A DNA stretch of 64,000 bases from positions 85,074 through 149,073 of the forward strand of contig NZ_JASCXN010000015.1 of assembly GCF_030010625.1 (NCBI RefSeq). The letters are read 5' to 3'. The notes under the pieces are model-generated. The model searched no databases. It saw nothing but the letters and a program-made list of their open reading frames with translations, and was not told the DNA's origin. Below, piece after piece: positions 54,267-62,496 of this stretch. The stretch comes from Streptomyces sp. CC208A (lineage in GTDB: Bacteria; Actinomycetota; Actinomycetes; Streptomycetales; Streptomycetaceae). Each line of letters begins with the position of its first letter. The first letter of the stretch is position 1. Made by a program: the position numbers and the translations under genes.

Positions 54267-55769
54267 TTACTGCTTGCCGCAGTTCGAGGCCAGCTTCTGC
54301 TCCTCCGCGGTGAGGGTGGGACCCGGGTTCGGAGCGGCTGTGGTGGGCGTGGATTCGGGTTCGGCGTTCGTGTCGTCGCCGTCGGCCGACGGCTTGGTCG
54401 CCTCGGCGGCGGCCTTCTCCTGGTCGGCCTTCTCCTTGGCCACGCGGCGTTCCTCGGTCTTCTTGCAGGCCGAGGCCTGGACGGCCAGTTCGGAGATCTT
54501 CGTCTGGGCCTTGGCGAGGCTGCCGCTCGCGATGGTGTCCTCGACCTGCTTCCGCTGGTAGGCGGGGAGGTACTTGAGTTCGATCTCGGGGTGGTCCTTC
54601 TCGACCTCCGAGAGCTTCACCCAGGCGAGGTCCTGGCTGATGCCCCGGTAGAGCGCCACGTGCTCGTCGTTGGAGCCCACGTAGTACTGGGTCTGGGTCC
54701 AGCGCCAGCCGCCGTACGCGCCGCCGGCGAGGAGGCCGAGGGCGAGGAGGAGGATCAGGGTGCGTCCGATCCAGCGGCGCCGCTTGCGCGGCTTGACGAA
54801 GTCGTCGTCGGCGTACGCGTCGAAGGCGCCGTGCGGCGGGACGGGGCCGTAGCCGTGGTCGTCGCCGCTGCCGGGCGGGCCGAAGCCGCCGGCGGGCGGC
54901 TGGTGGTGGGCGGGGCGGCCGAGTCCGGAGGCGCGGCCGGCCGGGGTCTGCATGGCGCCGCCGTCGTGCAGCTGGGTCTGGTTCTCGGCGACCGCGCCGA
55001 CGACGACCGGGGTGTCGCTGAGGTGGCCGGCGAGGGTGTCGCCGCCGTCGACGTCGAGGACGTCGGCGACGATCACCGTGATGTTGTCGGGGCCGCCGCC
55101 GCGCAGGGCGAGCTGGATCAGCTCCTGCACGGTCTCCTGCGGGCCCTGGTAGCTGCCGAGGGTGTCCTCGAGGGTCTGGTGCGAGACGACGCCGGACAGG
55201 CCGTCGGAGCAGATCAGGTAGCGGTCGCCGGCGCGGACCTCGCGGATGGAGAGGTCGGGTTCGACGTGGTCGCCGCTGCCGAGCGCGCGCATGAGGAGCG
55301 AGCGCTGCGGGTGGGTGGTGGCTTCCTCCTCGGTGATCCGGCCCTCGTCGACGAGCCGCTGGACCCAGGTGTGGTCCTGGGTGATCTGGGTGAGGATGCC
55401 GTCGCGCAGCAGGTAGGCGCGGGAGTCGCCGACGTGGACGAGGCCGAGGCGCTGTCCGGTCCACAGCAGGGCGGTGAGCGTGGTGCCCATGCCCTCCAGC
55501 TGCGGGTCCTCCTCGACCATCATCCGGAGCTGGTCGTTGGCGCGCTGCACCGCGGTGCCGAGCGAGGTGAGGATGTCGGAGCCGGGGATGTCGTCGTCGA
55601 GGGTGACGAGGGTGGAGATCACCTCGGAGGAGGCGACCTCGCCGGCGGCCTGGCCGCCCATGCCGTCGGCGATCGCGAGCAGCCGGGGACCGGCGTAGCC
55701 GGAGTCCTCGTTGCCCTCGCGGATCATGCCCTTGTGCGAGCCCGCGGCGAATCGCAGGGACAGACTCAT
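54267..55769 (-). CDS. PP2C-type Ser/Thr protein phosphatase (PstP-like)
   Basis: A 500-residue metal-dependent phosphatase that reverses PknB-type phosphorylation. The PP2C domain (1-240) has ED at 21-22, DGMGG at 35-39, the GDSRAYLLR segment and GGPDNITVIV. One membrane helix is at about 335-355; the outside end is 140 residues of charged low-complexity sequence. MSLSLRFAAG is taken as start; an upstream GTG at 55820 with GGAGGG before it would add 17 residues and cannot be excluded. Confidence 0.93.
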   Translation of the reverse strand: MSLSLRFAAGSHKGMIREGNEDSGYAGPRLLAIADGMGGQAAGEVASSEVISTLVTLDDDIPGSDILTSLGTAVQRANDQLRMMVEEDPQLEGMGTTLTALLWTGQRLGLVHVGDSRAYLLRDGILTQITQDHTWVQRLVDEGRITEEEATTHPQRSLLMRALGSGDHVEPDLSIREVRAGDRYLICSDGLSGVVSHQTLEDTLGSYQGPQETVQELIQLALRGGGPDNITVIVADVLDVDGGDTLAGHLSDTPVVVGAVAENQTQLHDGGAMQTPAGRASGLGRPAHHQPPAGGFGPPGSGDDHGYGPVPPHGAFDAYADDDFVKPRKRRRWIGRTLILLLALGLLAGGAYGGWRWTQTQYYVGSNDEHVALYRGISQDLAWVKLSEVEKDHPEIELKYLPAYQRKQVEDTIASGSLAKAQTKISELAVQASACKKTEERRVAKEKADQEKAAAEATKPSADGDDTNAEPESTPTTAAPNPGPTLTAEEQKLASNCGKQ

Positions 55770-55865
55770 GCCCACCTGCCCTGTCGCCGCTGCATCGGGG
55801 TACAGCCGGTCTCGACCCACACTGCCCGCCCTCCGGTCGCTCCGGTCAGCTCGCTCATTGTCGTA

Positions 55866-56390
55866 CTACTTCCGCAGCTCGATGACGGTCTTGCCGATGC
55901 GGATCGGCGCCCCCAGTGGAATCGGCGTCGCGGTGGTGAGGCGGGTCCGGTCCAGGTAGGTGCCGTTGGTGGACCCGAGGTCCTCGACGATCCACTGGCC
56001 GTCCCGGTCGGGGTAGATCCGGGCGTGCCGGCTCGACGCGTAGTCGTCGTCGAGCACGATCGTCGAGTCGTGCGCCCGGCCCAGGGTGATCGTCTGGCCC
56101 TGGAGGGCCACGGTGGTGCCGGTGAGGGTGCCCTCGGAGACGACCAGCTTGGTGGGGGCGCCGCGGCGCGACCGGCCGCCGCCGGAAGGCTGCTGCTGGC
56201 CGCGCTGCTGCGGCGGGGCGGCCTGCTGGCGGCCTCCCTGCTGGGCGCGCGCCTCCTGGCGGCGTGAACCGCGCTGCGTCACCCGCGTACCGAACAGGTC
56301 GCTGCGGATGACCTGGACGGCCACGATGACGAACAGCCACAGAACGGCCAGGAAACCCAACCGCATGACCGTCAGGGTCAGCTCTGACAT
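55866..56390 (-). CDS. fhaB: FHA-domain protein FhaB
   Basis: A 174-residue protein with an N-terminal membrane helix (about 8-28), a Gln/Gly/Arg linker and a C-terminal FHA domain (about 90-165) with LGRAHDS, SSRHARI and LGSTNGTYLD, the phospho-Thr-binding loops. It is expected to bind phosphorylated targets of PknB or PknA. 97 bp separate its stop from the phosphatase start. Confidence 0.94.
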   Translation of the reverse strand: MSELTLTVMRLGFLAVLWLFVIVAVQVIRSDLFGTRVTQRGSRRQEARAQQGGRQQAAPPQQRGQQQPSGGGRSRRGAPTKLVVSEGTLTGTTVALQGQTITLGRAHDSTIVLDDDYASSRHARIYPDRDGQWIVEDLGSTNGTYLDRTRLTTATPIPLGAPIRIGKTVIELRK

Positions 56391-56400
56391 TGCCCCCGCT

Positions 56401-57234
56401 TCACCCTTCGGCTTGCCGGTAAACGATGGTGGTGCTGCCCACGACGATCCGCGAGCCGTCGCGGAGCGTAGCGCGGGTGGTGTGCTGCCCGTCCACCACG
56501 ATGCCGTTGGTGGATCCGAGATCCTGGATCGTCGAGGGCGTTCCGGTCCGGATCTCGCAGTGCCGGCGGGACACGCCGGGATCGTCGATCCTCACGTCCG
56601 CGTCGGTGCTGCGGCCGAGGACCAGGGTCGGGCGGGAGATCTGGTGGCGCGTGCCGTTGATCTCGATCCAGCGGCGCACCTGGGCTCCGCCGGGCACGGG
56701 CGGGCGTCCGCCGGCGGGCGGCCGGTGTCCGGCTCCGGGTGGCGGCGAGGACGGCATCGGCGGGGCGCCGGCCGGGGCCCCCTGCGGGTACCCGTAACCG
56801 CCGCCCTGGCTCTGCTGCTGGTGGGGCTGGTGTCCGCCGTGCGGCTGCGGCTGGGAGGTGCTCGACGCGAGCGTGCGGCTGCGCACCCGGTACAGGCCGG
56901 TGTCGAGGTCGTCGGCCTTCTCCAGGTGGACCTTGATGGGTCCCATGAAGGTGTACCGCTGCTGCTTGGCGTAGTCCCGGACCAGGCCGGCGAGCTCGTC
57001 GCCCAGCTGGCCGGAGTAGGGGCTCAGGCGCTCGTAGTCGGGCGCGCTGAGCTCCACGATGAAGTCGTTGGGGACGACGGTCCGCTCGCGGTTCCAGATC
57101 TGCGCGTTGTTGTCGCACTCGCGCTGGAGCGCGCCGGCGATCTCGACAGGCTGGACCTCGGACTTGAAAACCTTGGCGAAGGTGCCGTTGACCAGACCTT
57201 CGAGACGCTGCTCGAAACGCTTCAGGACTCCCAT
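56401..57234 (-). CDS. fhaA: DUF3662/FHA-domain protein FhaA
   Basis: A 277-residue soluble protein. The N-terminal DUF3662 domain (1-120) starts MGVLKRFEQRLEGLVNGTFA. The middle is a Gly/Pro/Gln linker. The FHA domain (185-270) has LGRSTDADVRI, SRRHCEI and LGSTNGIVVDG. FhaA proteins regulate peptidoglycan synthesis through binding of phosphorylated partners such as MviN. First gene of the six-gene operon; GGAGG lies before ATG. Confidence 0.94.
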   Translation of the reverse strand: MGVLKRFEQRLEGLVNGTFAKVFKSEVQPVEIAGALQRECDNNAQIWNRERTVVPNDFIVELSAPDYERLSPYSGQLGDELAGLVRDYAKQQRYTFMGPIKVHLEKADDLDTGLYRVRSRTLASSTSQPQPHGGHQPHQQQSQGGGYGYPQGAPAGAPPMPSSPPPGAGHRPPAGGRPPVPGGAQVRRWIEINGTRHQISRPTLVLGRSTDADVRIDDPGVSRRHCEIRTGTPSTIQDLGSTNGIVVDGQHTTRATLRDGSRIVVGSTTIVYRQAEG

Positions 57235-57842
57235 GGGGCACCTCCTCCGTCGTTGCCGTCCTGGTACTGCTTACTGATCGTATCCACGCGTCGGGAAATC
57301 GGCTGGTTCCCCTTCTCTGCCCTGTGGACGAGTGTCACCTCTCACAGGCCCTCCCAGGGATCGTAGAGGGGGCCTGTGGACAGTGTCCCGCACCCGGCTG
57401 TCCGACAGGAGGGGTGGAGGTACGGGAGCGAGGGCGCCGGGCGGCGCGGCCGGTGCCGCAACCTCCCGCTTCTCCCCTCTCTCTCCGGTCTCTCCCCTCT
57501 TCTCCTCTGTGTCCCTTCTCTCCTTCTTCTCCTTGCTTCTCCCCTCCAGGGTGGGGAGGGAAGCGGGGGAGCCCCTGGAAAGGGCCGGGAGGGATGCGCG
57601 GGACGGCCCGGCGGGAGGCTTCCCGAGGGCTCTCCCCTCCTTGCCGCCCCTCCCCTCCTTGCCGCCCCTCCCCTCCTTCGCGCTCTCCTCTCTCCCCCGT
57701 CTCCCTCCTTGCCCTCCTCTCTCCTTGTTCTGCTGCCGGGGGGCCGAAACAACGGATGTGAATCCACCGTCCGCGACGTGCTAATCTTCAGATGTCGCCA
57801 GGCGCTCCCACCGAAAGGTGAGAGACCGGGAGACCACCCAAT
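57235..57842. other. Long intergenic region with polypyrimidine tracts
   Basis: 608 bp without a credible gene, although several overlapping frames are open because of its composition. Runs of C and T dominate 57466-57548 and 57629-57730. A 17-18 bp unit containing CCTTGCCGCCCCTCCC is repeated in tandem near 57637-57677. TAATCT at 57782-57787 may be the -10 of tRNA-Leu. The fhaA promoter must lie near 57250-57330, but no clear hexamers were found. Confidence 0.6.
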
Positions 57843-57929
57843 GCGCGGGTGGCGGAATAGGCAGACGCGCTGGATTCAGGTTCCAGTGCCCGCAAGGGCG
57901 TGGGGGTTCAACTCCCCCCTCGCGCACCA
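57843..57929 (+). tRNA. tRNA-Leu (anticodon CAG), CCA encoded
   Basis: GCGCGGG pairs with CTCGCGC. The anticodon stem CTGGA/TCCAG encloses TTCAGGT, with CAG at 57877-57879. A long variable arm (GCCCGCAAGGGC) marks a class II tRNA. CCA follows the discriminator A, unlike the two other tRNAs in this window. Confidence 0.97.
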
Positions 57930-57933
57930 GACA

Positions 57934-57966
57934 GAAGCCCCGTAGGTCACAGACCTACGGGGCTTC
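57934..57966 (+). terminator. Terminator hairpin after tRNA-Leu
   Basis: 15 bp perfect stem (57934-57948 with 57952-57966) and a 3-base loop, 4 bp after the tRNA. Confidence 0.88.
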
Positions 57967-58097
57967 CGCGTTGTCCGGCACATGTGACGCTTCCCACTCC
58001 CTTGCTTCTTCCTCGTTTCTTCCTCGTTTCTTTCGTCGTTTCGGGCCGCGACGAAAGGCGGACGATCGAGGAGGGCGGGACTGCCTAGGGTGCGAGC

Positions 58098-59900
58098 GTG
58101 GAAGCGACGAGCGCGACGAGCGCGGAGACCATGGCGAAGGCGGAGGCCGGGCGCGGGATCGGAGACAGGGCGGCCGCCGCGTGGAGATGGCTCGCGCCCG
58201 CCGGGGAGTGGTCGCGGCGCAGGACCGTCGGCGAGGCGGCCCTCGCCGCCGTCGTCGCGCTGCTCGCGGCCGGGACCGAGGAGCTGCTCGGCGGAGAGGG
58301 AGGGCAGCTCGTCGCGGTCGCCGTCGCCTCCGCCGCGCTGTCGCTGCTGCGCCGGCGGCTGCCCGCCACCGTGCTCGTCGTCACCGCCGCGCTCTCCCCG
58401 CTCGTTCCCGGTCTCGGGGCCCCGCTACTCGTCCTCGGGTGGTCCGCCGGCGGTTACATCGTCGGGGTCGGCCGGGCCCTGTACGCCTTCGTCGCGGCCT
58501 ACGTCCTCAACGTCGGCGCCACCCTGATCGCCACCTGGGACCAGCAGCGGCTGCTCACCCTCGCCTTCATGGCGACGCTCTACTACCTGGGCACCACCCT
58601 CGCCCCCGGCCTCGCCCACCGCTACTGGGCCCAGCGCCGCACCCTGCTCCACGCCCTCCAGGAGCGCAACGTGCGGCTGGTGCGCGAGCGGGGCATGATC
58701 GGCCACAACGCCCGGCTGCGGGAACGGCAGCGCATCGCCCAGGACATGCACGACAGTCTCGGCCACCAACTCGCCCTGATCGCCGTGCACACCGGGGCGC
58801 TGGAGGTCGACCGCGAGCTGAACGAGCGGCAGCGCGAGGTCGTCGGCGTGCTGCGGAACGCGTCCGTGACGGCCATGCACGAACTGCGGGAGGTCGTCGG
58901 CATACTCCGGGACGGCACCGAGGCCACCGACCCCGACACCGGGCCGGTGGCCGCCGGCGACGAGAGCGGGCGGGCGTCCCGGGGGATCCGTGGCATCGAA
59001 GGGCTCGTCGCCTCCGCGCGCGCCGCCGGAAACCGTGTCGCGCTGCGGCGTATCGGAGACGAGCGGCCCCTCGAACCGGCCGCCGGGCACGCCGCGTACC
59101 GCATGGTCCAGGAAGCGCTCACCAACGCCTACAAGTACGCTCCCGGCGCCCCGATCAGCGTCGAACTGCGCTATGAGCCCGACACCTTCGTCGTCGAGAT
59201 CTTCAACGAGGAGCCGCCCGCGGGCCCCGCGAAGGGGGTTGTCAGCGGTGGTCAGGGGCTGGCCGGTCTCGTCGAACGGGCCCGGCTCGTCGGCGGCATG
59301 TGCCATGCGGGGCCGGCCGACGGCGGGGGTTTCCGGGTCGCCGGAATGCTGCCGTACGGCTCCGCGCCGACCGGCGAATCAGCGCCTTTGGTCGATGTGG
59401 CCGACGACTTCCGGCAGCAGTCGCCCGGGCCCTTCGGCGGGCAAGGTCGTTCCGTACCGGTCGGAGAGCCCGACTGGACCTTCACGGAGCGGGAGTTGGC
59501 GATGGCACTGCGCGGGGGCAAGACCCGGAGCACCGGGGGATCGATCGCGATCGGCTGCGGCATCGCGTTCGCGGCGCTCGTCGTCCTCCTCGTCGCGGGC
59601 GGCTTCGGACTCTTCTACATCGTCGGGTCCGTCCAGGAGACGATGGTCGAGCCCGCGAAGTACGAGTCGATCGAGGTCGGCATGGACGAGGCGGAGGTCC
59701 GGGCCATGCTGCCCGAGGGGGACTCCTTCGCGAACCTGGCGACGTCGGGCAAGGGCGCGCCCCCCGAGCCGAAGGGCGCCGTCTGCCTCGCCCTCCTCTC
59801 CACGGAGATGAGCGACGACTTCGACACCGACCCCGTGTTCCGGTTCTGCTTCAAGGACGGCAAGCTGATCGAGAAGAAGGCGTACGAGGTGAGGCAGTAG
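58098..59900 (+). CDS. NarL-type sensor histidine kinase with C-terminal extracytoplasmic domain
   Basis: A 600-residue kinase starting at GTG. Several membrane helices are at about 45-180. The HisKA_3 dimerisation domain has the phospho-acceptor His218 in DMHDSLGHQ. The HATPase has QEALTNAYKYAP and GQGLAGLVERA. After a linker a further membrane helix is at about 490-510, followed by an 85-residue part outside the cell with IEVGMDEAEVRAML and VFRFCFKDGKLIEKK, which looks like a BamE/SmpA-type fold. The response-regulator gene follows by 38 bp. Confidence 0.9.
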   Translation: MEATSATSAETMAKAEAGRGIGDRAAAAWRWLAPAGEWSRRRTVGEAALAAVVALLAAGTEELLGGEGGQLVAVAVASAALSLLRRRLPATVLVVTAALSPLVPGLGAPLLVLGWSAGGYIVGVGRALYAFVAAYVLNVGATLIATWDQQRLLTLAFMATLYYLGTTLAPGLAHRYWAQRRTLLHALQERNVRLVRERGMIGHNARLRERQRIAQDMHDSLGHQLALIAVHTGALEVDRELNERQREVVGVLRNASVTAMHELREVVGILRDGTEATDPDTGPVAAGDESGRASRGIRGIEGLVASARAAGNRVALRRIGDERPLEPAAGHAAYRMVQEALTNAYKYAPGAPISVELRYEPDTFVVEIFNEEPPAGPAKGVVSGGQGLAGLVERARLVGGMCHAGPADGGGFRVAGMLPYGSAPTGESAPLVDVADDFRQQSPGPFGGQGRSVPVGEPDWTFTERELAMALRGGKTRSTGGSIAIGCGIAFAALVVLLVAGGFGLFYIVGSVQETMVEPAKYESIEVGMDEAEVRAMLPEGDSFANLATSGKGAPPEPKGAVCLALLSTEMSDDFDTDPVFRFCFKDGKLIEKKAYEVRQ

Positions 59901-59938
59901 CGTCACGACCGAGCCGTACCGAGGGAGTGGGGCGAGCA

Positions 59939-60619
59939 GTGTTGTCAGAGCGGGCGGGACGGGCCGGGCGGACCATCAAGGTCGTCGTCGCCGACGACGA
60001 GCCGCTGATCAGGATGGGGATCCGGATGATCCTCAACTCCGATCCGGACATCCAGGTGGTCGCGGAGGCCGCGAACGGCCGGGAGGCCGTCGACGCGGCC
60101 CGCGCCCACGCGGCCGACGTCGTACTGCTCGACATCCAGATGCCGGTCCTCGACGGGCTCTCCGCTCTCCCGGAGCTGCGCCGGGCCGCCCCGGCGGCGC
60201 GGGTGATCGTCCTGACCACCTTCGGTGAGCGGGAGAACGTCCTGCGGGCGCTGGAGCACGGCAGCGCCGGCTTCCTCCTGAAGGACACCGCCCCCGCCGA
60301 ACTCATCGGAGCGGTACGGGCCACCGCGGCGGGCGACGCCTACCTCTCGCCGTCGGCGACCCGGCACGTCGTCGAACAGCTCGCCTCCGGTCGCGAGACC
60401 GCCCGCGCCGAAGAGGCCCGCGGGCGGATCACGACGCTCAGCGAGAAGGAGCGCGAGGTGCTCGCCCTCCTCGGCGAGGGCCTCTCCAACGCTGACGCGG
60501 GCCGCCGGCTGCACATGAGCGAGGCCACCGTGAAGACGTATGTGAGCAGGATCCTCGCCAAGTTGAACTGCGAGAACCGCGTCCAGGCGGCCCTCCTCGC
60601 CCGCGACGCGGGGCTGTAA
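59939..60619 (+). CDS. LuxR/NarL-family response regulator
   Basis: A 226-residue two-domain regulator. The receiver has the acidic pair DD near residue 20, the phospho-acceptor Asp65 (VVLLDIQMP) and Lys in FLLKDTAP. The LuxR HTH (about 160-220) has LSEKEREVLALLGEGLSNADAG and ATVKTYVSRI. GTG is used, with GAGGGAG 12 bp upstream; TTG one codon on is the alternative. Partner of the kinase upstream. The last codons and stop are repeated downstream. Confidence 0.93.
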   Translation: MLSERAGRAGRTIKVVVADDEPLIRMGIRMILNSDPDIQVVAEAANGREAVDAARAHAADVVLLDIQMPVLDGLSALPELRRAAPAARVIVLTTFGERENVLRALEHGSAGFLLKDTAPAELIGAVRATAAGDAYLSPSATRHVVEQLASGRETARAEEARGRITTLSEKEREVLALLGEGLSNADAGRRLHMSEATVKTYVSRILAKLNCENRVQAALLARDAGL

Positions 60620-60753
60620 CGGCGGGGCTGTAACGGCGGGGCTGCGGACGCCGGCGGGTCGCGGACGCCGGCGGACCGTGACGCCGTGGCTCAGTGGGGG
60701 TCGGGGAAGCCGGGCGGGCTGTGACGGCGTGGCTCAGTGGGGGGCGGGGAGGC
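60608..60753. repeat. Block of direct repeats between response regulator and marR
   Basis: Three kinds of duplication adjoin. GCGGGGCTGTAACG, which holds the response-regulator stop, occurs at 60608 and 60622 and partly at 60636. GCGGACGCCGGCGG occurs at 60644 and 60661. A 34 bp unit with the marR stop (60721-60753) has a copy at 60678-60711. Confidence 0.85.
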
Positions 60754-61198
60754 CGGAGGGCCCTGCGGCGTTGTAGCGGAGGAGGTAGCCGGCGAAGAGG
60801 GCCAGGTCCTCGTCCGACCAGTCCTGGAGGCGCTCCCGGTAGGCGGCGAGGCGGTTGGCCTGGGCGGTGGCGAGCACCGAGAGACCGGCCTCGGTGGGGT
60901 GCAGCACCTGCACCCGGTGGTCCTCGGGGGCGGGCCGGCGCTCCACCAGGCCCAGCTTCTCCAGGCCCGCCAGCTGGCGGCTGACCGTGGACTTGTCGAG
61001 GAGGTAGTGCGCCGCGAGGTCCGTGGCGCGGCAGCCGCGCCGGTCCTCGATGTGGGCGAGGAGCGTGTACGAGACGAGCGGGAGTTCCGGGTGGACGCGG
61101 GCCGCGGCGGCGCGGGCCCGGCGCGCGAAGGCCGTCAGTTCGCGCTGGATGACGTCCACGGACGCTTCGCGCGGCGTCTCGGTGCCGGCGTCGGACAT
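60734..61198 (-). CDS. MarR-family transcriptional regulator
   Basis: A 154-residue winged-helix repressor. The recognition part is ATDLAAHYLLDKSTVSRQLAGLEKLGLVERR, spread over residues about 58-88, followed by the wing PAPEDHRVQVL. ATG at 61198 has AAGGGAG 7 bp before it; ten further codons upstream are possible. It is divergent from the membrane-protein gene with a palindrome between, and so probably represses that gene and itself. Confidence 0.9.
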   Translation of the reverse strand: MSDAGTETPREASVDVIQRELTAFARRARAAAARVHPELPLVSYTLLAHIEDRRGCRATDLAAHYLLDKSTVSRQLAGLEKLGLVERRPAPEDHRVQVLHPTEAGLSVLATAQANRLAAYRERLQDWSDEDLALFAGYLLRYNAAGPSGLPAPH

Positions 61199-61237
61199 GT
61201 GGGCTCCCTTGCCGAGCTCGCCCCTCACAGGCTTTCG

Positions 61238-61252
61238 GTTGTATAGTACAAC
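61238..61252. promoter_or_regulatory. Likely MarR operator
   Basis: GTTGTA TAG TACAAC is a perfect palindrome in the 98 bp between marR and the divergent gene. A half site GGTTGTA lies at 61261-61267. TATAGT (61242) inside it could be a -10 hexamer, so binding would block a promoter. Confidence 0.7.
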
Positions 61253-61296
61253 AGCTATTTGGTTGTAAATGCCAACTACTCTCTTCGGAGGTCACG

Positions 61297-62349
61297 GTGC
61301 CCACAGGACCGAACCCCACCGCCGGCGCCCTGCGGCACGTCCTCGGGCACCTCCTCACCCCCCTCCTCATGTGCCTCGGCATGGGCCTCGCCTATCTCGC
61401 TGCCTTCCACGCCCCCCAGCCCCACGACCTCCGCGTCGACATCGTCGGCTCCGGCCCCGCCACCCAGGTCCTCGCCCAGACCCTCCAGGACAAGGCCGCC
61501 GGCGCCCTCGACGTCCGTACCGTCCCCGACCGCGCCACCGCCGCCACCGCCCTCCACCAGCAGGACAGCTACGGCGCCTACATCCCCGGCGACCACCCCG
61601 AACTCCTCGTCGCCTCCGCGGCCTCCGACACCAGCGCCATGGCCGTCGAGAAGGTCTTCACCCGGGTCGCCGCCGACCAGAACGCTCCCCTCAAGGTCAC
61701 CGACCTCGTCCCCACCGCCTCCGGCGACCCCACCGGCCAGGGCATCTTCTTCCTCCTCGTCGCCGTCAGCATCGGCGCCTACGCCTCGGTCGCCGTCATC
61801 GGCGCCGCCGGCGCCGCCCTCCCCCTGCGGCTCCGCGCTCTCGTCGCCGTCGGTACCTCCCTCGCCGTCAGCCTCATCGGCACCCTCTTCGCCGGCCCCG
61901 TCTTCCACCTGGTCGACCACGGCCTCGCCGGTGTCTGGGCGCTCTCCTGGCTCTACGCCGCCGGCATCCTCCTCATCGGCATCGGCCTCCACACCTACCT
62001 CCGCCGCTGGACCACGCTCGGCGTGATGGTCCTCTTCGTCATGCTCAACTTCACGAGCTCCGGCGGCATCTACCGGCCCGAGCTCCAGCACGGCTTCTTC
62101 GGCTCCCTGCACGCCTTCTGGAACGGCGCCGGCCTCGTCGAGGGCATCCGCGGCCACGTCTACTTCGACGGCCACGGCCTCGGCGGCAACGTCCTTGTCC
62201 TCGCCCTCTGGTTCCTCGCCGGAGCCGTCCTCGTCACCCTCGCCGGCCGCACCGAGGCCCGGCGGAACACCGAGGGGGCCGCCACGGTCTCCTCGGAGGA
62301 GACGAAGGAGGGGATGGAGGAGGAGATGGAGGAGGCAGTGGCCGTCTGA
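61297..62349 (+). CDS. ABC-2/YhgE-Pip-like membrane protein
   Basis: A 350-residue membrane protein. One helix lies near residues 16-38; a soluble extracytoplasmic part of about 110 residues follows, then five or so helices at 148-320, and an acidic cytoplasmic tail. This layout fits DUF3533/ABC-2 type permeases that work in efflux. GTG has CGGAGG upstream. Probably controlled by the divergent MarR regulator. The substrate is unknown and no ATPase gene is adjacent. Confidence 0.75.
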   Translation: MPTGPNPTAGALRHVLGHLLTPLLMCLGMGLAYLAAFHAPQPHDLRVDIVGSGPATQVLAQTLQDKAAGALDVRTVPDRATAATALHQQDSYGAYIPGDHPELLVASAASDTSAMAVEKVFTRVAADQNAPLKVTDLVPTASGDPTGQGIFFLLVAVSIGAYASVAVIGAAGAALPLRLRALVAVGTSLAVSLIGTLFAGPVFHLVDHGLAGVWALSWLYAAGILLIGIGLHTYLRRWTTLGVMVLFVMLNFTSSGGIYRPELQHGFFGSLHAFWNGAGLVEGIRGHVYFDGHGLGGNVLVLALWFLAGAVLVTLAGRTEARRNTEGAATVSSEETKEGMEEEMEEAVAV

Positions 62350-62496
62350 GGCCCTCCGACCAGCGGACCGACGGTTGTCCACAGGGGGTTGTCCACAGGG
62401 GGAGACGGCCGATCAAGACCGGCTGTACCGTCAGGCCCGGAAGTCATCGCAGTCGTCGAAACAGTCGTCGAAACAGTCATCGGGGGAGGTCGTCCC
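62350..62496. promoter_or_regulatory. Intergenic region with two perfect DnaA boxes and a short tandem repeat
   Basis: TTGTCCACA occurs at 62375-62383 and again at 62389-62397 in the same direction, 14 bp apart. CAGTCGTCGAAA is repeated near 62452-62475 with a third partial copy, directly before the ribosome binding site GGGGGAGG of the next gene. Confidence 0.7.

Noticed and set aside
57332..57945. Overlapping open frames in the polypyrimidine region
   Set aside because: Open only because of C/T composition; translations are Pro, Ser and Leu runs and one passes through tRNA-Leu.
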